DNA of 64,000 nucleotides from Lachnospiraceae bacterium XPB1003 (GTDB lineage Bacteria; Bacillota; Clostridia; Lachnospirales; Lachnospiraceae). The position numbers and the translations under genes were made by a program. A model generated the notes under the pieces. The model was given only the letters and a program-made list of their open reading frames with translations. It was not told the origin of the DNA and searched no databases. The stretch covers positions 124,001 through 188,000 of the forward strand of contig FMVK01000003.1 in assembly GCA_900102065.1 (NCBI GenBank). The letters run 5' to 3'. Positions 36,005 to 45,017 of the stretch are shown here, piece after piece. How positions within the stretch are numbered: position 1 is the first letter of the stretch; each line of letters starts with the position of its first letter.

Positions 36005-36706
36005 ATGAAAAAACAGACACCTGTTTTTGATAAATACGTAAGCGACTATAGAGGAATACACACTCAGAATATCCACAATGTAAGCGGCGTTGACAGTGCT
36101 TATTTTTGCGAGTTCAAATTGAAGTTACTTGAACAGGACGGGATCATCCCGCAAAAGAGTGGCAAATGGCTTGATTTCGGGTGCGGAGACGGAAGTTCAG
36201 CCGAATATATCACCAAACATTATCCGGAGTATGAATATATAGGCCTGGATATTTCGACAGTCAGCCTGGATGTGGCAAGGCAGCGGTATGGGGGACGATA
36301 TCAGTTCATAAGCTATGATGGGGTAAATATGCCTTTCGAAGATAACAGCTTTGATGTGATTTATCTGGCTTGTGTTCTACATCATATTGAACCTGAAGAC
36401 CGCCCGCATATCATAAAAGAGTTGATCAGGATCCTAAAGCCGGGGGGGAATATAGTTATATTTGAGCATAATCCCTATAATCCTCTTACGCGTAAGGTGG
36501 TCCATGATTGTATTTTCGATGAGGGAGTCAAACTGGTACGGCCGGGAAGATTAATTAAGCTTTTAAAAAAGAATGATATTAAGACAGACCTGTATTACGC
36601 TATCTTTTTCCCAAGGAAAAATTTTTTCGCCGGGATGCTGAAATATGAAAGACGGCTTTCCCAGTGCCCGTTGGGTGGACAATACTATCTGTACGCAGGA
36701 AAATAG
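36005..36706 (+). CDS. Class I SAM-dependent methyltransferase
   Basis: A 233-residue methyltransferase with motif I WLDFGCGDGSSAEYI, an acidic YIGLDIS motif II and the substrate region VLHHIEPEDRPHII, followed by LKPGGNIVIFEHNPYNPL. The substrate is unknown; by location a nucleotide or lipid-linked sugar is likely. GGAGAAAG precedes the ATG. The gene overlaps only the non-coding early frame of the next gene, whose own start is at 36726. Confidence 0.88.
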   Translation: MKKQTPVFDKYVSDYRGIHTQNIHNVSGVDSAYFCEFKLKLLEQDGIIPQKSGKWLDFGCGDGSSAEYITKHYPEYEYIGLDISTVSLDVARQRYGGRYQFISYDGVNMPFEDNSFDVIYLACVLHHIEPEDRPHIIKELIRILKPGGNIVIFEHNPYNPLTRKVVHDCIFDEGVKLVRPGRLIKLLKKNDIKTDLYYAIFFPRKNFFAGMLKYERRLSQCPLGGQYYLYAGK

Positions 36707-36725
36707 AATAGAGCAGGGGAGAAAA

Positions 36726-38879
36726 ATGTTATTGAACTTGAAAAATAATACTAAGAAAAAAGCAGCGGTAATATGCGTTTTTCTTTCGGTAGTTTTCTTA
36801 TTTATCGGATGTGAGATAACACATCCGTATTATTTTTTACAGGACGATAATGCGGATTGGTATGTTTGTTCTTTTGAACATACGGTTCGCAGTGCTTTTT
36901 CGGGCGAGCTTGCCCTTTACAATTTTCATCAGTTTTCAGGGATCCCGCATCTTGATAAGGGGCAGTCGGGAGTATTGAATCCGATGGTTTATCTTGCGTG
37001 GATCTTAAGTCATGTATTGTTCGGGCACAGTTGTGCAGTGATCGAGATCCTTGCGTTCATCTATTCTTTGATGGGCGGGATCGCAATGTTTTATCTTCTT
37101 AAGAAGCTGAAACTTAATGAGATTGCCGCGGTAATAGGTGGCATTTCGTGGGCGTTTAATGCTTTTTCCATTGTGATCGGTGCAAACTGGATAATCATTA
37201 TAATGACGGCAGGTTGCTTCCCTTTAATGATCCTTACGGATCTTTATCTGCTGGATAAATTTAGCATAAAAAGAGTTCTCATTGCATCTGTTCCAAGACT
37301 TATGTGTTTGTATATCGGACATCCTCAATTCTTTATCTATTCTTTTATTTTTGAAGTTATGGCCGCACTTACATATCTGTTTGTTTCAACAGAAGATAAA
37401 AAAACGGTGCTTCCAAAGGCCGGGAAATATATACTGTCGTTCATTCCAATGGGAATATGGAGCCTTCCTTTGCTTTTACCCATGTTTTTTGCGATGCAGA
37501 ATTCCGCAGACAGAGGCGGCAATCTGGATTTTGATACATTCTTCTCACTGTCATCGGATTTCGGATCATGGCTGTTTTCACTGATCTATCCGTTTACTTC
37601 AAGGATGCACGATTATAACCTGAGTCAGGGGATATCCGGCGATGATGGCTTGATGAGAATGCAGACTGTGACAGGCCATATCGGATATATTATGGTGATT
37701 TCTTTTGTGGTAGCTGTGTTCTTATTGATCAAGGATCGCGCAAAAAGAAGCGATGAAAAGGATTGCTGCTTTATCATGCTTCCGGGATTGCTGGTTTCTT
37801 CGCTGTGGACCTTCAGTATGCTTTTTAACCGGATAGTTTATTATATCCCCGTGATCAATCGTTTCAGATGGCCGTTTAAAATACTGATGTTCGTTAATTT
37901 CTTCATGATAGCAGTTGGTGCGGCCGGGACATCTTATCTGATCAAAATTGTGCAGAAGAAAAGTAAAGGAAAAGCGTCGAAGGCTGCCGGCGCGTTTCTT
38001 GTACTGTGCGTTATCGCTAATTTTTCTGTGTTATATTTCGCTTTTCCTGCCAGAACTATTGTATTTGAGAATTCAGGGGATAAGCCTTATTCAGATCCCT
38101 TTTGCAGCATTATTGGGGAAAAAAGGTATATATCAAAAGCCGGAGTAAATATCAGTGTTGATGTTGATACCTGGAGGATCACGGGTGATGCGCCTGCAGG
38201 ACTTGATGCTAATTTCGCTACGTATTATGGCCTGAATTCAAGATCGGGATATGATCAGCTTGTGACAACAGAGTCTGCGGAATACAGAGCTATTTTGGAA
38301 GATCAGACGGATAATACAGGAATGATCAGCTCCCTGGATGAGACGGAAATCTATCAGTTAAGGCTGCAGGGAGTTTCTTACTATGTCGCAAGGCCGGAAG
38401 ATGAAGATTTCTTTTCTTCATTGGGGATAGAGAAGGTGGCGGAAGATAAGGGGAGAGTGCTCTTCTATGATCCCAATGCAATGCCGCTTGTGTATGTGAT
38501 CTCGGAAAATGGAGAATACCTTGGTGAAGTTAAAGACTTCACACAGAAGGTTAATTCTCTTGAAGTCAATACTGATGAAGCTTTTGAAAATGGTTATATA
38601 GTTTTTAATTATGTGAGACAAAAGAATTTTCACGGGTATATTGACGGAAAAGAAGTACCGGTTGAAAGAGGTGTTTATCTGGGAAGCATGGTCATTAATT
38701 GTCCTGCGGGGAAGCACCATGTCAGCGTGGTATATGAAGATCACGCATTTACGACAGCGGTTTTGATATCAGTTATCGGAACACTGATCGTTATACTTGT
38801 ATATAGGATCATAAAAAACAGAAATGAAATCGACAAAAATAAAACGGACAAAAATGAGATCAAAACAAACAGAGAATAA
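36726..38879 (+). CDS. YfhO-like membrane protein
   Basis: A 717-residue polytopic protein with about twelve helices, an extracytosolic loop after helix 1 (HPYYFLQDDNADWY), and a C-terminal beta-rich domain ending GYIDGKEVP, then NCPAGKHHVSVVYED, matching the YfhO pattern. The last helix is followed by a tail rich in Lys and Asn. YfhO proteins in Bacillus and Listeria are implicated in sugar addition to lipoteichoic or wall teichoic acid outside the membrane. The frame opens at 36645, but GCAGGGGAG precedes ATG 36726, where the membrane topology starts sensibly. The tail coding region overlaps the next gene by 56 nt. Confidence 0.78.
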   Translation: MLLNLKNNTKKKAAVICVFLSVVFLFIGCEITHPYYFLQDDNADWYVCSFEHTVRSAFSGELALYNFHQFSGIPHLDKGQSGVLNPMVYLAWILSHVLFGHSCAVIEILAFIYSLMGGIAMFYLLKKLKLNEIAAVIGGISWAFNAFSIVIGANWIIIIMTAGCFPLMILTDLYLLDKFSIKRVLIASVPRLMCLYIGHPQFFIYSFIFEVMAALTYLFVSTEDKKTVLPKAGKYILSFIPMGIWSLPLLLPMFFAMQNSADRGGNLDFDTFFSLSSDFGSWLFSLIYPFTSRMHDYNLSQGISGDDGLMRMQTVTGHIGYIMVISFVVAVFLLIKDRAKRSDEKDCCFIMLPGLLVSSLWTFSMLFNRIVYYIPVINRFRWPFKILMFVNFFMIAVGAAGTSYLIKIVQKKSKGKASKAAGAFLVLCVIANFSVLYFAFPARTIVFENSGDKPYSDPFCSIIGEKRYISKAGVNISVDVDTWRITGDAPAGLDANFATYYGLNSRSGYDQLVTTESAEYRAILEDQTDNTGMISSLDETEIYQLRLQGVSYYVARPEDEDFFSSLGIEKVAEDKGRVLFYDPNAMPLVYVISENGEYLGEVKDFTQKVNSLEVNTDEAFENGYIVFNYVRQKNFHGYIDGKEVPVERGVYLGSMVINCPAGKHHVSVVYEDHAFTTAVLISVIGTLIVILVYRIIKNRNEIDKNKTDKNEIKTNRE

Positions 38880-40548
38880 TAACAGAAAAAAATATGAATG
38901 GCTGTTGATCGCGACGGGCCTTGTTATCTTGGAATGTATTTTTTTTCGGAGATTGATCCGGGATGATAAGTTTCCCGGAGGAGATACTGCTCTGATAATG
39001 ATGGAATGTGATCATTGGTACGATGTGTTCAGATATGGCCACGGACTTACCGAAATGCGTGCTTTCTGGCCGGTTAATATGTGGCTTGGCGGTTCGGACA
39101 TGATGCTTGGTGAAGGCTTGCTGCATTCATTGTTACGTATGGCCGGATGCGATCTGTTTTCTGCGTACATCATTACTGTTGTTATCACGCATTTTATCGG
39201 AGTAATTTTTCTGTGGCTTCTCCTTAAGAATATCGGGATAAAAAGGATCTACATTATCGCGGCTGAAGTAATATCTTTTTTCAGTTGCTCTTTCGTTTCG
39301 TTTTCAGGACATTCGCAATTCTTTTCATTTTCCTATATGGCTGTCCTATTCTGGGCAATAGAGCGGATCTTCCATTACCGATCGGATTCAGAAAAGGATA
39401 ACAGATATAAAAGATATTTATATGAATTTATAGCGATACTGTTTTACGGATTGTCTTTCCTGACTGCGTTTTATGTGGGATATTTCATGACTATCTGGAT
39501 GGGGTTAACAGCTGTTTTCCTTGTGATCATCTGCAGGAAGAAATGCAAGGCTATCCTTAAGTGGATAAAGGATCACATCGCAGAGACGTTTGTTTGTCTG
39601 GCCGCGCAGATCTGGTGGATTTATCCCTTCTGCAAGGTTTATCTTCCGATGCTTGCTTTATCGGGTGGCGGATATTCGGATGAAGAAGTAGCACTCTTTT
39701 CCGCTGACTGGAGCGATATCTTCAGGACCATCTCGAAAGCTCCGTTGGAGAGACTGTGGAACAGTATGGTCAAACATAGTCTTTCGGCAGATATGGAAAT
39801 GTGGAGGGAAACTGTTGAAGCTGAAGTATCAAGCGGATATCCGGTCATCACTGTTTTACTGTTTGTTTTCGCTTTGATAATGCTGATAAGGAATGTAAGA
39901 AGAGAGGAATCAAAGAACGAGAACAGGTTAGGCGTAATGTCTGCCATGGCTGTTTCCACGCTGCTGTGTTTTTTTATATTTTTGAAATTCGGAGACAGTT
40001 CGTTGTGGATCGTTTTGAGAAAGATAATACCCGGAGGAAGCTCTGTCAGAGCTGTCGGCAGGATCCTTGGTATGATGAGCCTTCCTATAGCTATTGTAAC
40101 GGCCTGCGTATGTGACCATTCGATAAGAGCGAAAGGTAAATTTAATCATGTGGCAGGCGTGATAGTTGTTGCTTTGCTGATCGCTTCAAATATTTGCGAT
40201 ATACCGGTCCAGTTTGATATATCCGATATGAGGGATAGTATTGCAACTGTTCCCCAGGCTCCTGATGACTGTAGGGTAATGATACTTTTTGACGGATCTG
40301 ATATTTCAAATCGTTATTCGACACAGATGAAAAGCTGGATGATAGCTTCGGCCAATGATCTGTATACTGTAAACGGATATTCAGGCAATTTTCCTCCGGG
40401 ATGGAATCTGGCATATACAGGAGACGTGGATGACTATATTAACCGGGTTGTATCATATCTGGAAATTTACGGCGCTACTGAGATGAGTGGAATATATATA
40501 TATGATTGCGGGACCGGTTCATGGATCCCGTTTGATGTTGTAAGGTGA
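38824..40548 (+). CDS. GT-C-like polytopic membrane protein
   Basis: A 574-residue membrane protein of unknown function with around ten helices. The first outside loop carries FPGGDTALIMMECDHWYD, an Asp-containing loop seen in GT-C-type enzymes, and a C-terminal soluble segment reads VNGYSGNFPPGWNL, then YGATEMSGIYIY. It lacks the YfhO C-terminal DG domain. It probably acts on lipid-linked sugars at the outer face of the membrane, but this rests on topology and context. The start is at ATG 38824, overlapping the previous gene by 56 nt; ATG 38854 is an alternative. Confidence 0.7.
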   Translation: MKSTKIKRTKMRSKQTENNNRKKYEWLLIATGLVILECIFFRRLIRDDKFPGGDTALIMMECDHWYDVFRYGHGLTEMRAFWPVNMWLGGSDMMLGEGLLHSLLRMAGCDLFSAYIITVVITHFIGVIFLWLLLKNIGIKRIYIIAAEVISFFSCSFVSFSGHSQFFSFSYMAVLFWAIERIFHYRSDSEKDNRYKRYLYEFIAILFYGLSFLTAFYVGYFMTIWMGLTAVFLVIICRKKCKAILKWIKDHIAETFVCLAAQIWWIYPFCKVYLPMLALSGGGYSDEEVALFSADWSDIFRTISKAPLERLWNSMVKHSLSADMEMWRETVEAEVSSGYPVITVLLFVFALIMLIRNVRREESKNENRLGVMSAMAVSTLLCFFIFLKFGDSSLWIVLRKIIPGGSSVRAVGRILGMMSLPIAIVTACVCDHSIRAKGKFNHVAGVIVVALLIASNICDIPVQFDISDMRDSIATVPQAPDDCRVMILFDGSDISNRYSTQMKSWMIASANDLYTVNGYSGNFPPGWNLAYTGDVDDYINRVVSYLEIYGATEMSGIYIYDCGTGSWIPFDVVR

Positions 40549-40556
40549 GTATGGAG

Positions 40557-42158
40557 ATGCTTAAAACAAATAAAAAAAGGCCGGATAGATTCAAAGTATT
40601 ATTTTTGCTGCTTTGTTTTATCTTATGCTTTGATCGTGGAATGTTCCAGCTGAGATGGGACAGCGCAAAGAATTATGAATTTGTGCAACTGTTTGGCTGG
40701 AGTGAATGGTCACTTTTTGGACACGTCTCTTACAGCTATCTGCTGTGGTGCAGGATATGGAAGCTTGTATTTTTAAATGATGCTCTTCTTGGAATGATCT
40801 TTGGAAATATATTGCTTTATCTGTTAAGCATATGTTGTTTTTGGCGTATTACGGAATCATTAACCAATGAGACTTCGGTAATTAAAAATATTCTGCCGGT
40901 ATCTTTGTTTGCATTTTCACCCTGGACCCTGGGAATGGTTCATTCTCAAAGCTCGGATTATCTGATGATGTGTTTTTCTGTATTTATCCTTCTTTCGATC
41001 ATCAAAAAGAAATGGTGGTGTTTCGGAGTCCTGTCATTATTCTTCTGCTTTATCAAGGAACCTGCGATCCTGGTCTTTGGCGGGATATGTATCGGTGTCA
41101 TCATTGCTGATCTCATAGAAGGACATACAGAAGGAACGAAATTTAAGACGATCATTTGCGAGAAGAAATGGATGATAATGGCAGGGATTGTCGTTATATG
41201 GCTGGCGGCATTTTTATCAGCTGACAGAGGCTCAAATACGGGAAGCAGTTATGCCGGGGGAGGGTTTACTTTTGACAGGGAGAATCTTGTAGAGAAGCTT
41301 AAGGTTGTCTTTCTGCTTAATTTTAACTGGATGATATGGATCGGAATAGTTGCGGGAGCTATCGGTGGGATCATTATAGGAAAGCATAAGAAACGGGAAT
41401 GGACCAAAACACTTGTAATAAGTATATGCGGTTCTGTGCTTGCTGTGATGATCGCTTTTCTTGCTTTATATAAAATCTATAATAATGCCAGATATTTTCT
41501 TCCGGCAATTCCCTTCATGTTGTTTTTGTTTATAGCTGTAACAGGGTCCGTTAGGCAAAAGAATATGATCCTTGTAACAACTGTTTTAAAGTCGGTATTG
41601 GTATTACTGTCTTTGGTTGAGTGCTTCATAACTGTAGATCCTGTATCCCGTTTGGCATTCGGAGAAACAGATATCGGAAAAGCTTCAATGATAAGTACAT
41701 ATATGTACGGTGACGGGATGACATATAACCGACAGATCGAATGGGGAGAGGTGGCTTACCACTTTGCTCTTGTAGATGCCGTTAAAGATGGCGATCTCAT
41801 TTTCACACCGGTGATGTATGGCGCTTACGGATTCTTTGACGGGATTGAGGAATTTGCACCTGCAGAGCCTGCAAAATATGCGATAAGGTCGGAAGTATAT
41901 AATGACAATCTGGGAATAAGGGATGCTGTAAAAAACAGGCCGGGAGATATGCGGCTTGATTTTGTTGAGCTGTCTGATGCGCAGGCGCTGGGATCATTTG
42001 AAAATGACTCCTCCTATCACGGAAGAGCATCATTGATCTACAACGTAATGGCAGGAGAAGATATCGTTTCGTTTGTTAAGGACAGATATAACGTGGTAGA
42101 AGAAAAGTCCTATTCCTTCAGAGGTTTTGAATATAAGAGACTGATATTTGAAATGTGA
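40557..42158 (+). CDS. GT-C-like polytopic membrane protein, PMT-like
   Basis: A 533-residue membrane protein with about ten helices. The first helix is followed by RWDSAKNYEF, an acidic loop like that of GT39/PMT glycosyltransferases. FFCFIKEPAILVFGGICIG is the kind of short acidic/basic motif between helices seen in GT-C proteins. The soluble C-terminal region of about 150 residues has no recognised domain. GTG 40545 overlaps the previous stop codon, but AAGGTGAG is best spaced for ATG 40557. Specificity is unknown. Confidence 0.7.
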   Translation: MLKTNKKRPDRFKVLFLLLCFILCFDRGMFQLRWDSAKNYEFVQLFGWSEWSLFGHVSYSYLLWCRIWKLVFLNDALLGMIFGNILLYLLSICCFWRITESLTNETSVIKNILPVSLFAFSPWTLGMVHSQSSDYLMMCFSVFILLSIIKKKWWCFGVLSLFFCFIKEPAILVFGGICIGVIIADLIEGHTEGTKFKTIICEKKWMIMAGIVVIWLAAFLSADRGSNTGSSYAGGGFTFDRENLVEKLKVVFLLNFNWMIWIGIVAGAIGGIIIGKHKKREWTKTLVISICGSVLAVMIAFLALYKIYNNARYFLPAIPFMLFLFIAVTGSVRQKNMILVTTVLKSVLVLLSLVECFITVDPVSRLAFGETDIGKASMISTYMYGDGMTYNRQIEWGEVAYHFALVDAVKDGDLIFTPVMYGAYGFFDGIEEFAPAEPAKYAIRSEVYNDNLGIRDAVKNRPGDMRLDFVELSDAQALGSFENDSSYHGRASLIYNVMAGEDIVSFVKDRYNVVEEKSYSFRGFEYKRLIFEM

Positions 42159-42202
42159 CCGGAAGTTTAACTGTTTAAATGTAATTTAAAAGGGACGTAA
42201 TT

Positions 42203-44983
42203 ATGGCAACGAAGAATACGGAAAAAACAGATAAGAAGAACTTAATGACAAGGATCTTTTGCTTTTGCATATCCATGGTATTTCTTTTGATCATGTTTTT
42301 TGCTGTAACGGAAACATTTGTTGATAGAGGGTTATCAAGCTGTAAGACCGCTGAGGTGGGGACAGAGGTCAATCCTTATATTATTGATTCTGTTGATAGC
42401 CTGCTTGCTTTTGCCGATGACGTTAACAGAGGAAATGATTATTCGGGAAAGACCGTTAAGCTGACTGAAGATATCGATCTGGCGGGGATCCAATGGATGC
42501 CTATTGGAATGTGCGGCGGTGATGATAATTTCTGCGGTACATTTGATGGAAACGGACATGTGATAAAGAACCTGACTGCTATTGATGATACCATGACACA
42601 GGATCTGGGCTTCTTCGGGATGTTGGGAGGAACTGTGATCAATCTTGGCTTTGAAGGCGGCGTGTTACAGGGAAATTGTTGCGGTGTTATCAGCGTCGGC
42701 GCTGCTAATATTGAAGCGCGCATAATCAATTGTTATGTAAGAGGCGTTACGGTCAGCGCTGTAAGAGCCGGCGGAATAGTGGATGATTTTGACGGTACAG
42801 TTACACGTTGTATCAGCGACTCATGTATATTGAACGGACAGATCACCGGATCTGTAAGTTCCTATTTTGTATTCCAAACATATAAGGATAATTATTCGAC
42901 TGACATTCCTCATCCGATCTACTCTGTAGTCTCATCTGAATGTGATATTGTTTCACCTGATCGTTTAAATTCACAGGATTTTGCAAGCCAGTTAAACAAT
43001 GACAATATATATTCAAATCCTGTGCCGGGAACAAACAGACTTGGATATAACTCGTGGGTTATAGATCAGGATGGGAAACTAACGCTTGGCGATAAAATTG
43101 GTCAAGGCACAGGCACGGTATGGACTGACTATAAAAAAGCAGTCTGGTGCATCTCTATTGTGATATGTCTGGTATTATTGATCGCTTTTATATTAAAGAC
43201 AGAAATAACCTGTGGCCGGTTTATAGCTGTTTTAATGCTGATAAATGCAGGCCTTGGATCATTGATACCTTCGGATCTGATCCCTCCTTGTGCATGGTGG
43301 GGGATCGCTGCCGAAGTTTTGGCTGCAATCATCATTCTGTATTTCAAAAAGAGTATTGTGAGACTAAATAAACTAAACCTTGCTGCTTCATTAAGCCTTC
43401 TTTCAGTATTGTCTGTTTTCAGGATCCCTTCATCCGGACTTGCAGATATTCATTCCCTTTCAGATCACTTTGGTTTATTAACCGCGGAAATAATATGCGG
43501 CTGGACAGCAATAATATTTGTACCGTTGATGATCATATCCGTATATATAAGTATAGGGTTTATTAGGAACATCATTTCTGATAGGCTGATGGTTCATCCG
43601 GACAGAGAAAGCAGTAAGAATGAATTATCACTCTGCAGATCGATCATAGTGATCATTTCATTTGTATTTTTACTGTCATCATATCCGGGAAGCTGGCTTG
43701 GGGATGATGTCCATCATGTGCTCATTAATCAGGCAAAATGCGGATGGTGGAACGGATGGTTTCCCATTGGTTATTCTCTTTTTGTTTATCTGTTTGCGGG
43801 AAGAACAGGAAATGGGTTTACGGTTAATATCGTGCAGACCCTGATATGGATACTGATACAGTTCTACATTCTCAATATACTTGCAAAGAACAGAAAGTCA
43901 TTGTTTATCTATACTGTCCTTTCAGTCATAGTTTTTACTCCGTTTCTGTATCTGGAAGTAACGCTCAAGGATACATTATATGCAATGGGAATGCTTCTGT
44001 TGTCGGCATCGATCTATTCGATCCTGGGGGCAGGAGATAAGAATGCCGGCGACCCTGAAGTTAAGAAGAGAAAAAAAGACTGTATTGCGGGTATATGTGG
44101 CGCCGTAATGGTAAGTCTTTTCAGACACGGTGGTTTTATCATAACGCTCATTTCTGCGGTAATTATCCTATGTGTGATAATGCGTAACAAAGCTGATAAA
44201 GCAGGTAAGAAACTTCTTTACCCTGTGGGCGTGATCATAACTGCGGTTGCGGCTCATTTGATCGTGGATGTAATGATCTTCAATATGCTGGGGGCTGCGC
44301 CTAACGCGGCATATGTCAAATATTCCACTCCGCTGCAGATGGTAGCAGCAGCTGCTGAAGAAGGCGTTGAGTTCAGACCTGATGATCTGGGCGAGATAGA
44401 AAAGGCTATGCCGATCCAAAATTGGAAAGTGTTATATAATAAATACTGGTCTGATTCCGTTGCAAGAAGCTGGAGTAATCCGGATATCGATAAGATAGGT
44501 GAACTGATCGAAAATGACGGATGGGGGAAGGAGCTGCTGGATATTAACCTGTGGTTGGTAATAAATCACCCGGTGACTTATTTTAAAGCTCTTGCCAATA
44601 TCGACAGCATACTTTGGGAAGTAGCAGAACCTTATGATCTGAGTGGTTATCTGGTAGAGAATAATGAGATCCCCGATCCGGATATTACTCATACGGGATA
44701 TGGGAAGATTACCTCAGACGTAGAAAATATAACGCGTTCACTTCCGATAGTATCAGATATTTTATTCAGAGGCGGATTTTTCCTTTGTATCATGGGAATA
44801 CTGTTTTGCTGTGCGCTCAGATCAGGAAAAAGTAGGATATGGGTAGCCATGATCCCGATAATCTTTAACGAAGGTTTATTGTTCCTTGCGGTTCCTACTC
44901 AGGATACAAGATTTATTTTGCCGTTGATAGAAGCTGCCATTTTTATTATTGCAGTTTATGTTCCTAAGCAAAATGAACTGTAA
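42203..44983 (+). CDS. Beta-helix domain fused to a GT-C-like membrane protein
   Basis: A 926-residue protein in two parts. After one N-terminal helix (residues about 18-38), residues about 50-290 form an extracytosolic domain of GLUG/right-handed beta-helix type: INPYIIDSVDSLLAFADD, then GNGHVIKNLTAID, LGFFGMLGG and INLGFEG. The second half, from about residue 315, has about fourteen helices with SYPGSWLGDDVHHVLINQ, the acidic loop pattern of DUF6020-type GT-C proteins. The beta domain may bind the acceptor polymer or wall. Both halves are in one frame without a break. AAAGGGACG precedes the ATG; the next gene starts 34 nt after the stop. Confidence 0.78.
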   Translation: MATKNTEKTDKKNLMTRIFCFCISMVFLLIMFFAVTETFVDRGLSSCKTAEVGTEVNPYIIDSVDSLLAFADDVNRGNDYSGKTVKLTEDIDLAGIQWMPIGMCGGDDNFCGTFDGNGHVIKNLTAIDDTMTQDLGFFGMLGGTVINLGFEGGVLQGNCCGVISVGAANIEARIINCYVRGVTVSAVRAGGIVDDFDGTVTRCISDSCILNGQITGSVSSYFVFQTYKDNYSTDIPHPIYSVVSSECDIVSPDRLNSQDFASQLNNDNIYSNPVPGTNRLGYNSWVIDQDGKLTLGDKIGQGTGTVWTDYKKAVWCISIVICLVLLIAFILKTEITCGRFIAVLMLINAGLGSLIPSDLIPPCAWWGIAAEVLAAIIILYFKKSIVRLNKLNLAASLSLLSVLSVFRIPSSGLADIHSLSDHFGLLTAEIICGWTAIIFVPLMIISVYISIGFIRNIISDRLMVHPDRESSKNELSLCRSIIVIISFVFLLSSYPGSWLGDDVHHVLINQAKCGWWNGWFPIGYSLFVYLFAGRTGNGFTVNIVQTLIWILIQFYILNILAKNRKSLFIYTVLSVIVFTPFLYLEVTLKDTLYAMGMLLLSASIYSILGAGDKNAGDPEVKKRKKDCIAGICGAVMVSLFRHGGFIITLISAVIILCVIMRNKADKAGKKLLYPVGVIITAVAAHLIVDVMIFNMLGAAPNAAYVKYSTPLQMVAAAAEEGVEFRPDDLGEIEKAMPIQNWKVLYNKYWSDSVARSWSNPDIDKIGELIENDGWGKELLDINLWLVINHPVTYFKALANIDSILWEVAEPYDLSGYLVENNEIPDPDITHTGYGKITSDVENITRSLPIVSDILFRGGFFLCIMGILFCCALRSGKSRIWVAMIPIIFNEGLLFLAVPTQDTRFILPLIEAAIFIIAVYVPKQNEL

Positions 44984-45017
44984 ACGTTCGTAACTAGTAC
45001 AGGTTAGGTAAACTATT

